Positions 1-11,396 of a stretch of DNA of 64,000 nt are shown here, in pieces. Both the position numbers and the translations under genes were made by a program. Under the pieces are notes generated by a model. It saw only the letters and a program-made list of their open reading frames with translations. It was not told the origin of the DNA and searched no databases. The stretch is from Calocera cornea HHB12733 (taxonomy: Eukaryota; Basidiomycota; Dacrymycetes; Dacrymycetales; Dacrymycetaceae). Numbering within the stretch: the first letter of the stretch is position 1; the number at the start of each line of letters is the position of its first letter. The DNA lies in the NCBI GenBank assembly GCA_001632435.1, contig KV423921.1, positions 128,460-192,459 of the forward strand. Reading direction: 5' to 3'.

Positions 1-879
1 GAGAAAGTACTCGACTGGGACACCACTTGTTGACCATAAGGCTCGGGTTTTCTATGAGGCTTCCTGCGGCTTTCTCTGGAGACCATATACGATCGCCCTG
101 CGCTGGATTTGGTTGCACTTCCGACAGCGGAATCCATCTCGGAAAGCATGGTGCTTATTATTCTTCGGAATTAGCCTCATACCACGTCAACGAACTTGGA
201 GCGCACAGTCAACCTGATACCGCAGGGAACTCCATGGGCCAATGGTCCTTGGCGCCCACCCCTATCATCGGGCCAGGCTCCTGCGTCTAGCGGGCGAAGC
301 AGTTAGTCATCCGTGCCGGTCGGCCTCTCACAAAGTATAGTAAGAGAGCAGCGGAAAGTGAGCTCATCAGGAGAGTGTCTTGGCAGAACGATCTTTAGGG
401 ACGCTGTGCGGTGCTGCGAAAGATTGGAGAGTTGCCATCGAAACGCGGGCAACAAGACCCGGGCCTTCCACGTGCTCATTAGAAGACACCTCAAATCCGG
501 TGCGGGTTCATTCTGCGCGTGCTACGGAAATGGCAGTTGAGATAGAAACGCCGGCGTGACTCGCGCACCAAAGGGTTGACATTACGTTCCGCGGCAAACA
601 GACCACCTCCAATCTTCTCTTCGTGGGCGCTAGCACGACCCCAAACCGTTCCGGACGCCGGATTTGGTGCCCGAAGCCGAGAGCTAAGATGACTCGATGC
701 TGCGTGCGTGCCAAGTTTGGCTTGTCTTGGAGAAGCCCCGCATTGTATCTGCGGAACAAGACTTCAGCGTCATACAACGGGATAGGAGAGACGATGTGCC
801 GACTTTCAACAACTCCGGCATCTACTGCGTATTGATGACTCACTCGGGAGTAAGCTGAGCGGGGTGGCATCCTGAAATG
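1..879. other. No gene supported; upstream region of the CxGAYC gene
   Basis: Only short open frames without recognisable motifs or consistent splice structure are visible here. The 3' part is the promoter side of the gene starting at 1001. A gene truncated by the window edge cannot be excluded. Confidence 0.4.
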
Positions 880-888
880 TATATAAAT
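880..888 (+). promoter_or_regulatory. TATA box of the CxGAYC repeat gene
   Basis: A TATATAAAT element lies about 113-121 bp before the ATG at 1001. With the usual 25-40 bp spacing, transcription would start near 910-925 and leave an 80-90 nt pyrimidine/CA-rich 5' leader. A clean TATA box is more typical of regulated, highly expressed fungal genes than of housekeeping genes. That last point is inference. Confidence 0.65.
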
Positions 889-1000
889 GGCGCGTAAAGG
901 GCGTGAAGACGAACTCACTCCCCATTGAAACGCACTCCTCCGCCGCAGCGACACCCACACAACCTACACCCTCACTTCTTTTCACCCGCCAGCATTCAAC

Positions 1001-1633
1001 ATGTACTCCGTACCATACGTCTCCTCCGCCGCTACCAACTCTCCTTCCGTCGCCGGCGGTAATCGTGTGACTCACCGCGTCTCGGCAAGCCGAGTGCGCC
1101 TCTTCCTCACCGTCCTGGTGGCTCTGGCTCTGGCCATACCTCGTCAGAGCTGCAGCTACGCATACTGCCAGGGTGAGATCGTCGCTAGCCCCGCCGTTAA
1201 TGGCGAACGCACCTGCAGTGGTGCATACTGCCACGATGTCGATGTCGAAGAGCTCACCGCAAGGGGTGACAGTTGCAGCGGCGCATACTGCAACGGCGAC
1301 TCAGTCACCAGCTCGGCCTTCATTCTCTGCACCGGTGCCTACTGCGACGACGGCGGCTTGGCCACATTTCTGCCTGAACGGGGCGATATCGGTAGCGGAT
1401 GCAGCGGCGCATACTGCAACAGTGACTCAGTGACCAGACCCGCCGTTACTCGTTGCATCGGTGCTTACTGCAATGACGGTTTGGGCAAAGATCTCCCTAC
1501 ACGGGTCAATCCCTCATGCACCGGCGCGTACTGCAACGGTGACGTTGTCGACGACAGCACCACCCTTTCGCCCGACACTCAGTGCAGCGGCGCATATTGC
1601 CACGAGGACAGCACGGTCACCAATCCCGTATGA
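1001..1633 (+). CDS. Secreted or membrane-anchored protein with eight C-x-[G/Y]-A-Y-C repeats
   Basis: Single-exon frame of 210 residues. Residues 1-33 are polar and Ser/Val-rich. Residues 34-46 form a hydrophobic core (LFLTVLVALALAI), followed by PRQS, consistent with a signal peptide with a long n-region or a signal anchor. The rest contains eight copies of C-x-[G/Y]-A-Y-C, whose first Cys residues are 51, 72, 92, 110, 134, 152, 173 and 195 (spacing 18-24). All 16 cysteines of the protein lie in these motifs, and six of the eight are followed by N or H. Spacers are polar and acidic (Asp, Ser, Thr). Ala and Gly codons inside the motif vary at third positions while the residues do not, which argues for selection on the protein. 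The TATA box at 880 supports expression. I do not recognise the family. Possible roles are a disulfide-looped or metal-binding secreted repeat protein, or a multi-core peptide precursor. There are no dibasic KR/RR sites between repeats. Confidence 0.75.
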   Translation: MYSVPYVSSAATNSPSVAGGNRVTHRVSASRVRLFLTVLVALALAIPRQSCSYAYCQGEIVASPAVNGERTCSGAYCHDVDVEELTARGDSCSGAYCNGDSVTSSAFILCTGAYCDDGGLATFLPERGDIGSGCSGAYCNSDSVTRPAVTRCIGAYCNDGLGKDLPTRVNPSCTGAYCNGDVVDDSTTLSPDTQCSGAYCHEDSTVTNPV

Positions 1634-2336
1634 TGGAGCCGCATCGCCATTACGTCTCAGAGTAGTTCGTGGGCTTTTGTTAATACAGACACCGAAGGGA
1701 AGGAGGATATGCCCTAATTTTGATGGTTCAGGGGAGAGGAGGAAGGTTAGGACGGACTTGGACATTCATGACAGACACATACACACCTCACTAATGTACT
1801 CTCACATTATTTCCTGTATATTCGTTCTTCCATAATACGGTTCAATTTGCTCCACACTTAGCGTGCGTGCACCGGACATCCCTTCCCCTCGGACCAGGGC
1901 TATACGTGAGCCACAAGGGCGTTGACCAGTTTAGCACGAGTTGCGAACAGCCTCGATATCAGATCATTCCGCACGGCAGCAATTATCTTCGCCAAGTACA
2001 GTTAGGTCCACATTTCAGGTGAGACCGATGCAGTATAGGTCATCTTGGCAGACATCAGGAAGTGGTAAGGTCCATGTTTGACAGCAACTTGAAGGCGGCG
2101 GCAAGCGCCCGTCGCCGGGTGGGTGCTAACGAGACAAGGAGCGGCGGAGGCAAATCCCTTGCAGCGCTTTGTCCGCCCGCGCTCAGTATTCACGCTTATA
2201 CCACCATCATCTCATTCCTGCGTGCTCTGCCGAAACATACACAGCTATACGACGACCACGGAGAGGCCCTTATAGCCACGCACTGACAGACAACTAGAAG
2301 ATTAACGTCTCTTAACACCCGGATACGCGGAGGACC
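1634..2336. other. Intergenic; no gene seen
   Basis: Contains the 3' flank of the CxGAYC gene and the 5' flank of the coiled-coil gene. Short frames on both strands have no recognisable features. Confidence 0.5.
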
Positions 2337-3684
2337 ATGGGAACACCGGAGGGCTGGCCATCTCAGCCACCAACGCCGCCTCTACTCTTGCGAACGCTCG
2401 AGCTGACCTCCGTCTGCGCGACATTCTCCCTGACCTTCCCATCACCACTGCCCTCTGATGTCGCGCAACCCAAGCCAAGCATGTCTCAGACGTTGACGAA
2501 CGGACTGGCCATCTCGCTCAACAATGTACCGTGGCAGAAGGTGCTGGTACACATCGACGAGGAGACGGATGATGAGGCGATCGTTGTCCTATATGGTCTC
2601 TTTCCGGGAAGGCGGTACGATGTAGAGGTGGGAGTTGTGAGAGGAGACAGGGGCGGTGCGACCGTTGAACGTGTCGGTCGAGCTACGGAGGAGACCCCTC
2701 TCGACAACTGTAAGCCTGTTCTGATTCTCTTCTGATGTGTCATGCTGACTGGACGTGACAGATGACTCCGATACGGACACAGCAGTCGAGGATCCTCCCT
2801 ACATCTCTCCTCGCCTTCGAAACCGAAGCGGATCCTCGTTGCAGGCGACATATCGTTCACCCGGTTCCCCTGCGCTTAGCCCATCTACTCCGCCGCGGCT
2901 GGGTAGTGGACCCGCCGACCCGCCTCCTCTCCCGACACTTGCCGATAGACTCCACCAACTCCAGCAGACCCTCACATCATTGCAGGCGCAACATGCACAG
3001 CTCACAACGCTGCTCAAGACAAGTCGCAAGGACAGCCAGCGCAGCCTCGCCATCCTTCGCAGTGAGCTAGATGGCATGCGGCGAGCCGCGGAAAAGTCTC
3101 AGGGCGGAGACATGCGTGCACGTCAGAAGGTCTTAGCGTTGCAGGAGGCGGTTCGGAGAGCAGAACGTGGCGCTCGGGAATGCGAGGACGAGGCGATCAG
3201 CACCGAGGGGGAGTGGGTGGAGCTCGAAGGCGAGTGCGCAACACTCGAAACGGTGGTACGGGACGCCCGAGCGAAGGAAGAAGTTGCGCGGAAGGATCTG
3301 GAAACCGTTCAATCTAAGTGGTCCGTGGTCGAGACAGAGAGAGACGTCGAACTGGGAAGTGTGAGGAGAAACTGGGAGAAGTGGGAGACGCGGCGGGAGC
3401 GTCTTGAGGAGGTGGTGCAAGGACTGGAGAAGCGGCTGGAGGAGGTGCTCATGGAATGCGAGAGCATTGAGGCACGCTGGGAGACATCCGTGGCGGACGA
3501 TGGCTCCTTGGAGCGGACGAACTCTTCGGACAGCCAGCCTCAGCCGGCCGAGAAGGTGGAACCCCCGCCTCAGGTTGACAATGATGCGCCAGACACGGAT
3601 GCGGCCGAAGATGCGGAAGTAGCTACGAAGAGGGAGAGCGTATGGGGCGGGCTCAGCAGACGATTCTCATCATCGCATCATTAG
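2337..3684 (+). CDS. Fn3-like / coiled-coil protein, hypothetical
   Basis: Two exons, 2337-2709 and 2762-3684. The 52-nt intron starts GTAAGC, has a GCTGACT branch site and ends GACAG; splicing keeps the frame and gives 431 residues. The segment around residues 49-105 (VPWQK near the start, LFPGRRYDVEVGVV near the end) resembles a fibronectin type III strand pattern. A Ser/Pro-rich linker with acidic DSDTD follows. Residues about 183-365 are Leu/Glu/Arg-rich heptads predicted to form a long coiled coil. The tail is acidic and ends in Ser/His. An alternative start at Met49 (MSQTLTNG) would still keep the Fn3-like segment. Function is unknown; a structural or scaffolding role is inference from the coiled coil only. 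Confidence 0.7.
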
Positions 3685-3979
3685 ACTTCCATGGACTGAC
3701 CTCGTGTATGCCTAGAGTGTTGTGTCTCACGGTGCCAACTGTATTATGTTCCAATTACTACATCGTTCGCTTCACGTGCGTGTGCTTTGTAGCGGACCGC
3801 TTTGCAATTGTCCACATTTGAGATTGCCCAGTATGTATGACCTGAGGTTAATTCACAGGAGATAAAAACTAGTTTACGATACACACCCGAGCCCAGATAA
3901 ATAAATATCTAAGCTGCCCTTCAATAATTGTCAAAACATGCCGATTCCTCACGGGCAGAGAACAGCTCCCATCATCCTC

Positions 3980-5982
3980 TCAATGTGTCATGACCTGCGT
4001 GATGGAGGCCTTGTGCATCTTGGCGAGCCAAGTCTTCGACGTCCAAGTACGGATACGCTTGCCAAAGAACATGAAGATCAGGAGGCAGAGATTGTTCGCC
4101 AGCAGGATGCCCATGAATACGCCGGAAATCATGACTGCGAAGCCGTGCTCGAGGATCCAATCGAGAAGGTAGATGCCCATGCCGAAGGAGATGGCTTGCT
4201 TGCCCAGGTTCATCGCGATCAGCATCTCGCTCGTGTTGGAATAGTAGGAGTCGATCGCGTAAGCCAATGTGAACGAGAAGTAGAAGTATGAGCCCCACTG
4301 GTCCATCGCCACGCCTACGAAGTAGCCGATCCAGTGCAGATTCTTCTCCGCCGTCAGACCGTAGACCACTAGGCCCGCGGGCGCGATCAACATGGCAGGA
4401 AGCATGACAGAGAGACGCATTTCGGCTTCGCGGAGACCGCCGTTTTTCCGTGTGAAGTAGGCCGCCACACGATCTGAGGTGAACGTGAACGGTGCCGCGA
4501 GAAAATAGCCTACGGCGGACGCAACGGCAATCAGACCGGAGTTTGTCTGCGTCGCACATAAGTCGTTCATTCCTTCTCAGCCCCCACAAATAACTCACCT
4601 GGGTCCAGTTATATGGTGCCGCCGTGATCTTGAGAGGGAAGGTGTAGTTGAACGCCAAGGCACCCAGACCGATGTAAATGCCATAGGTGGTGACCACCCA
4701 GAGCACCGCGGGCACAAGATAATACGTGAACGGCCTCAGCATGGTCATGAAGAACTGTGACTCATGGTCGATGGCGCCCCACGGCTTGAGCGTCTCAAGG
4801 AAGGTCTTGCGCCGAGGGATTTCGGGCGTTGCATACTCGATGTGCTCTTGTGGGAGGTCCTTCTCCTTCTCGTTGCTAGGCGTGTCGATGGATCCTGTGC
4901 CACTGGACCGGCCTGCAATTGGTACCTGACGAGCGCTGCCAGGTGGGATACGCTTGTAAGCGGTCTCCTCGACGAAGAAAAAGGCCATGATTAGTAGAGC
5001 CGCGGCGAAGGCGATCTCAACATAGAAGTAGAGCCTCCAGGAGTAGCCACCAGCCAGCATGTACCCTGCGTACAGTGGACCAGTCGAACCAAGGCAGAGA
5101 CATACTGATAAGGAACTAATTAGCACCGCAAAAGTCTGAAATAAGGCGGACACATACTCGTGTAGTATCCGATGCGCTTCCCGCGCTCATGCAAGAAGAA
5201 AATATCGTTGACGAGCTGGACGGGAAGGGCCTCGCAGACACCCGAGCCGAATGCGTGGATGATGCGGGCGGCCATGAGCCCATTGAAGGTCGTGCATTGA
5301 GATGCAGCAATGAGACCGACAAGGAACTGCCTCCCGTATTCCGCATTAGGCAGGCCCGGTTCCAGAGAAGCAGGGAAGACGGAAGACGCACGAAGATCAG
5401 CGAGATGAGCATCACCGGTCGGCGCCCGATCTTGAGGTACAGCGGGACGAGGATGAGCGAGCCGAAGCCATATGTCAGACTGGGGTACGAGATCAGGCCG
5501 GATGCCTTGGACGCCGTAACGCCGAATTCCCCGGCGTAGATGCCAATGTACACCGATGGTCCGAGCACTGCGCTGTTGCCAAGGAAGGAATACAAAGAAC
5601 AGATGATCAGTATCATCGTCTTCTTGAAGTTACCCCACTGCCATGAGGGTTAGCTTAGGCCGGCTGAAACCGAGTAAAGAGCGCAGCGAACACACTTGGA
5701 GAGGGTCATTTGGGTCCTCTGCGGGCACAGGGAACAGAGCCTGCCCATATGAGCCCTTCAGTGTGTCGTCACCCTCTAATGCCACGTCACTTAGTACTCA
5801 TACTTTGTGAGCTGTTCATAGGACCCACCCTCGGCCTTGAGATAGACTGTCCCGGGGATGTCACCTTCATGGGCGTGACTGTGGGGTAATCAGGACTTGC
5901 GCTCACTCTCCTAGCCAGGGACCACAAACCTGCGCACAAGATGCCGCGGATGCTCCTCGTCGATGTGCAAAGTATGCTCCAT
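3980..5982 (-). CDS. MFS transporter, DHA1/HOL1-like (copy 1)
   Basis: Multi-exon gene. Exon 1 (5982-5930) begins MEHTLHIDEEHPRHLVR and splices to SHAHEGDIPGTVYLKAEG. Further exons carry EGDDTLKGSYGQALFP, WGNFKKTMILIICSLYSFLG, then QFLVGLIAAS...NDIFFLHERGKR, VCLCLGSTGPLYAGY and a C-terminal exon from TNSGLIAVA to the stop at 3980. The protein has about 12 hydrophobic segments, the loop motif YLKIGRRPV after TM2-3 and the NDIFFLHERG loop typical of fungal HOL1-like drug:H+ antiporter relatives. The substrate cannot be told from sequence; HOL1 relatives carry polyamines or cations. It is a close paralogue of the gene at 13148-15097, with introns at equivalent positions. Confidence 0.85.
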
Positions 5983-7469
5983 TGCTCTTGTCGTCCAAAA
6001 GGTGAGAAATAAACGGGGCTGGGGAGAAGAAGAAGAAGGGATGTCCAATCTCGGATATCCTCCCAGAGCATCTAGAAATACTCTGGCCGCCCAGGCGGAC
6101 GAAGAGAAGGTCCTGCTAATTGCATACTGCGTGTAGTAGGACGAGCCGGCGGTTACTCCTTGCACGGGGACATGGGAGCAATGAGCAGGGTATTCTGTTT
6201 GTCCTTGCAGTTGCGCCTGAGCAGAAGCTGAGTGCGACAACGTGTCATGGACCCATAGTTGGCTGGTAAATGGCTGCTGTAAGCGCGTGTGCCTCACGTG
6301 TCACGTCCGGAGGCACAGGCAGCGATCATGTGGGACGGAGCCGAATTGGGCACAACAGAGCTTCCCCCAGTCTGGCTGCCCCACAAACTCGGCGTGCACC
6401 AGCCGGCAGAACCAAATGGCGCCTCTTCCCCACACCCACCCCCGCATTCTAGGGACTGATCATGATCCATTCGTCTTGTTGTGGGTAAAAGGTTCGCTCG
6501 CAGTGGTCCTACAGGCGCTCGGCCTGTCTCACCTATCTCTGCTCCCGTGCGGGGTCGGCTCTTGGCACGCACTTCGCAGCATCGACGAATGCGGGGTAGC
6601 GGTTCTGCGCGCAAGAAACGGAACAAGGCCAAGCGCTTCATGTCCACCCGCAAAAACCGAAGTGCCCGCCAACTGACAGAGATTATCAACTGATCTAGCC
6701 ACAATCTGACCGTGATTGCCCTTTTCAAATCTCCAAGTTGACGGTCGTGCCTGGTTGTCTGGGAAGTGATCGACATCCGTGCTTCTGGGAATCTGCGCGA
6801 GTCCCTTCTCCACTTTTCCCAACAAGAAGCAGTGAAAATCACCACAAACCTAACTCCGTGCAAGCTTATCCAATGCCAAGACATTAATGAACTGCGCGCT
6901 TTCACGCCGACACACGTGGCACAACCTGCCCTCCTCCTGTGCCGCCAAATGAGACTCAGCCCGCCTCGAGACACGCGTTGAGTTCAGTGCAATAGCACCT
7001 GCTGGAGATGGTGAATACAGCGAACGTATTCACAAAACCAGGGGAATTAGATGCATTTCTTATCGCGGGCGGAATGCTAGAGATGCTGATGAGAACGTGC
7101 CCGGCTATCTTCACTTCGTAGCCAGCCGAGTCCCTGACTTGCGTACCACATAGCTCACGTAACCTTGCCCAGGCATTCTCGGAGGGTAAAGATCAATATA
7201 TATCGTTTCGGACCAGGGGCACGTGAACAGGGCAGAGCAAGGTTTATCAGAGGTCGGACGCTGGACTTACACAGGCTGGTGGACATGAAAGTGGATCATA
7301 CCGCTGATCCTCGAAGTCTCCACTTCTGTGAGGACATTTGAGCTGAAACACGCACACTTACCCCTGCGGAGGTCCATGGTCTACGAGATTGACCGCCGCC
7401 CCTCCTTTTTCAACCAAGGAAAGGCTCGATTGATAATGAAACGCTGGATTGGCTTACTGTATCTACACA
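5983..7469. other. Intergenic; no gene seen
   Basis: About 1.5 kb between the 5' end of the MFS gene and the 3' end of RPN1, both on the minus strand. The part next to 5982 is the MFS promoter side. No coding frame with recognisable motifs was found. Confidence 0.5.
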
Positions 7470-10400
7470 CTATATGTCCATCTTCTCGTCTTCCCAGCCT
7501 GGGTTCTTCTCCAAGATGACCAGACCCTCGAGCACGGTCGCGAACGGTATGAACTGCTCCGTTGCCAGCTCGGCACGCTCCGTCGTCGCCAGCCGAACAG
7601 GCGTCTGGTACGTCTGGAAGCCGGAGATAGTCCGCGGCTTGCCGGCCTGGCCGACAACATCGACGGCCTGTCCAACGCGCACCGTGATGGGTAATGGGTT
7701 GAGCTCTTCGTCCAGAGTGATGAAGAATCTTGGGTACATGGCGGTGACAAGATAGTAGAGCATCCAATGGCTCTTATCCAGAATGACTAGAGCCAAATGT
7801 CAGTGAGGGGACCAACAAGCCTCTATTATATGACTTACAAGCCTTCGCGTCGATGAATGCCATAAGAGTAGCCAAGAGACCAGCCACGGCGGGCAAGTTC
7901 ATCAGCACCCTGTCCTGGTAGAAGGGGTTGAGGGTGACAGTGCCCTTGCCGGCATTGACCAGACCCTGCGCGACTCGGGTGACGAAGAGGCAGTCGGGCT
8001 CCTTCCCGTAGTAACCGGCGAGCTGACGGAGCATCTGGGCTAAACGGGCATTATTGGTACCAGCGCCGATTAGTCCCATGGCGAAGATGGAGTTGGCGGC
8101 GACGTCCAGGTCAGAGTCGTGGGAGTATTTGGAAAGGATGTCGAGTAGAGGTAATTGCGGGTTGGACGTGCTCAGGAGACCCAGAGCAAGAGGGACAGCT
8201 CGTCGTATTATCGGCTCGCCGTAGTGCATCTGGGAGCATTCAGCATCCAGTTTCCTGATGGAGGGCGACTGGGGCTTACAAGGTGATTGAAGGTCCGCAA
8301 GCTCATCTCTGCACCCACGTCCTCTCCCATGGCGACGACTGCAATGCCCAAGACAGCAAAGGCTTGGAACGTGTCATCGTCATCCTTCTTTTCGTCCTCC
8401 TTCTTCTCCTCGGTGGTGGTGCCATCCGCCTGGGTACCCGATCCGCTTGCTCCGTTTGCCTGGCTGGAACTGCCCTCAGCCGGTGCCTGCTCAGCGGGTT
8501 CATCCTTCTTGTCCTCCTTCGTAATGTGATCGGTGCAGTAGTGCAGCATTTGCTGAACCTTGAGAACATTCGATGTGCCAGCAAACGCGCATATGTCAAC
8601 AAGGATCTGCGCCTGCTTGGCCAACGGGTGGTCAATTGCACGGAGCGTCTCGATCGTAGCATCTGCAGCTTCTTGCCGTCCTGCGGAATGACGGCATTAG
8701 CAGGTGCGCTTTTGCGTTAGATTCGATTAGACATACCCAGGTAAAGGAAAGCTAGTCCAAGTGCCATGAATCTGCTCCACTTGTCCGTCAACTGCGCGGG
8801 ATCCCTTTCCATCATCGTTTGGAGGATGGTTCCAGCAATCTCGCCGTTGCAGCTTCCGACGAAGACGAAGCCCAGCGATAATGCCGCAAGCGCGGCAAGC
8901 GACATGGAAAGGGTTTCGTCCGCAACGAGGGGGAGGAGAATCGCGAGGACGTCGTTCCGGTGAGTCGAAGCGTAAGCAAACCCAAGGCTGGAATTACGCG
9001 TGAATAAGAGTTCATGAATAGGAGTTCACGAGAAGCTGCTGCCAACACGCACCCAACTATAGCACCGGTTTTGAGAGGTACGCTCTTGCTCTCGATTTGC
9101 TCAGTCAAAAGAGCAATAGGAGCATCAATTTCTGTCCGAACGCCAGTGTGAAGGATGCCCATGGCCATGAATGCACCAGCCTGAATACTGCGTGTCAGCT
9201 GATATCATCTGAGCCATGAACGACGGCGGACCTTGATGTACTCTTCGCTAGAGTATGTGTGCTTGTCGATATGGCCGAGACCAACCTCGGTATCCCACAA
9301 CATGCTGACTCCCAGGCTGGCAGCTGCACTCATCATCCCTAGGATGTCTGTCAGATGTGAAGAAGGAAGGGTTTCATGTCACCTACCGTGCTCCTTGTTC
9401 TTATAGATCCAACTCTGTCCATCCTCCACATCGGACATCATCTTGTCGTTCCCGAACCCGACGTTGACGAACGCGTTTACAAAGGTACCAGCCAAGTTTT
9501 GCCTGGCACTATCAACACCCTGCGCTGGTACACTCCTGGCACTTGACGGTTCAAGATGGCTCTTATAGATGTCCTCCAGTGTACGGGGCTCAGTGACGCC
9601 GAGCTCCTTGCCGAATGTCTTGAAGTGGTTGCTAAGGGTAGTGTTGGTGAGGCAGGCGACGAGATCTTCCGGCAGCGATGTCAGCACATCGTCTGTCGTA
9701 GCCTCCTCCGGGTTCTCCGCGAGCCATACAAGCGGTATCTGTGAGCGGGCGATGATGAAAGCAAGTTGCTGCCTCATATGCCTGTGACAATGATCAATAG
9801 CGCGTCAGGAGCGAACGATTCTATCACGTACGGGTTTGCAGGGGCATTAAAGTCATGGCGGATGACGGCGGGGTCATTCAACCGGATAGCCAATGCGATA
9901 GCCTCAGGGAAACGGGACTGCTTAAGGTAGATGTCGTGGGCGGTGCGGAGGAATGCGATGTCGTCGGGAGGAATAAGAAGGCTCACGCAGCTGATGAGAA
10001 CTGGTCAAAATCGGAGTATCCTGTGATGCGGTCGTGCATACCTGACCATGTATCTGCCGACCCTTGCATAGTTGACACTATCCACCAGGTCGACCAGCTT
10101 GGGAACACATTCACACTCTGAAAGGAGATCTACTGCATCCGCCTCGGCGTTGTGTCCAAGGAACCACTTTGCACATTCCTCAGCCAGGTCGGAAAGCTTT
10201 TGCATCTCAGGCGAGGAGGCGGAGTCGCCCTTGTCAGCCCGCGCGGAGTACTCAGCACCAAGTTCTGACGCCAGGTGCAGAACGTATTCGTGGCCCCAGT
10301 CACCTGGGGGAGACGGATGCGGGGAATCGAGTCGGTAGGAAAGAGTGGTTTGGCCAGCAAGGGGAGTGGAGTAGGTCATAGAGAGGACGGAGAGTATATC

Positions 10401-10918
10401 GGCAAACAGGCCCTGGATGCATGCATCAGATCGAAGCACAATACGACAAGCGCTCTAGCGTACCTTGTCCTCAACTGATCCTTCAAACTTCTCATACAGC
10501 TCCTGGAGCTCGGGATAATATGGACGAAGGAACTTGAGAGGCTTTGGCACCGAGGTCATCGAGCTTGTCGCCGTGCGGATCAGGCTACGCATAGTTTCCA
10601 GCGCAGGCTTGTAGAGACTGTGATCGGATTCCTGTAACACAAGGTTAGTTACTTGCTAGTCCCGGCACTGATCAGACTTACGCGCAGCCTCTCTACAAGC
10701 ATCTCCAGCTCGTTTCGTAACTGGAGGTCCTCCTCACTCTATAGCATACATTCAGCTTCCCATTGCGCCGCTCGAAAGAGCACACGACATACCAACTCTT
10801 CGCCTTCACCCTTATTATCGTCCTTACCATCTGCCAACTTCTCCTTCTCTTGCTCCTTTTTCGGCTTAACCGGATCCTCCGACGGGACGACTATCGTAGC
10901 CTCTTCTTTGATCGGCAT
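7470..10918 (-). CDS. RPN1: 26S proteasome regulatory subunit Rpn1 (PSMD2)
   Basis: Rpn1 is the base-complex scaffold that docks ubiquitin receptors, Ubp6 and shuttle factors. Exon 1 starts at 10918 ([15 protein letters not shown]...) with a charged Lys/Glu-rich N-terminus and splices after GEGEEL. Downstream exons carry [18 protein letters not shown], the RPN1 N-terminal segment ([28 protein letters not shown]), then [18 protein letters not shown]. The middle and C-terminal part has proteasome/cyclosome (PC) repeats such as [17 protein letters not shown] and [14 protein letters not shown], ending with [16 protein letters not shown] and a stop at 7470. Many short introns interrupt it. Family assignment is very secure; individual exon borders in 8.6-10.7 kb were not all checked. 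Confidence 0.93.
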
Positions 10919-11396
10919 GATGGATCTCTAGGTGTGTGTATGCAGAGGAGGAGGATACGCGCTGAGTGACCTGTTTAGAGGAATGCCCACCGTGAACGCG
11001 CGTCCTCGACATTTTGCTTCCGTACCCTTCGGTCGCGTTGCCATCATTGTGCGACCGCGCTGACACTGACAACGGTGCTGGATGCCGGCGCTCAGAATGC
11101 TCACTGGTTGAATGTATGAACTTTTGACATCTCTTCATTCCCATTGGATCCATACCTGCGGCGTTGTGGAGACCCAATACCCTCGAGAAGACTGCGGCGC
11201 AGGTGCCAGTCACGGGTCATCGCCTTCGGCCAGGAGGCTTCGCGCAGACCCGCAGCCTAGCCATCGCGCTTCTATCGCAGCAGCGTGCGCGTATATAGAG
11301 TGCTGGGAAGTGGAAATGGCGTTTCAAAGTGCGCAAGATTACTTTGAAGAGTGAGTCTGTGTAGCTCTCATAGATGCGTATTCCTCCTGCTCATGC
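10919..11396. promoter_or_regulatory. Divergent intergenic region between RPN1 and the F-box gene
   Basis: About 480 bp shared by two divergently transcribed genes, so it must hold both promoters. A TATATAG element at 11292-11298 lies about 100 bp before the downstream ATG at 11397 and is the best core-promoter candidate for the F-box gene. Confidence 0.5.

Noticed and set aside
1173..1433. Ala/Thr-rich repeat frame inside the CxGAYC gene
   Set aside because: Alternate-frame reading of the same DNA repeats; no start context or conservation argument favours it over the Cys-repeat frame, which has the signal-peptide-like segment.
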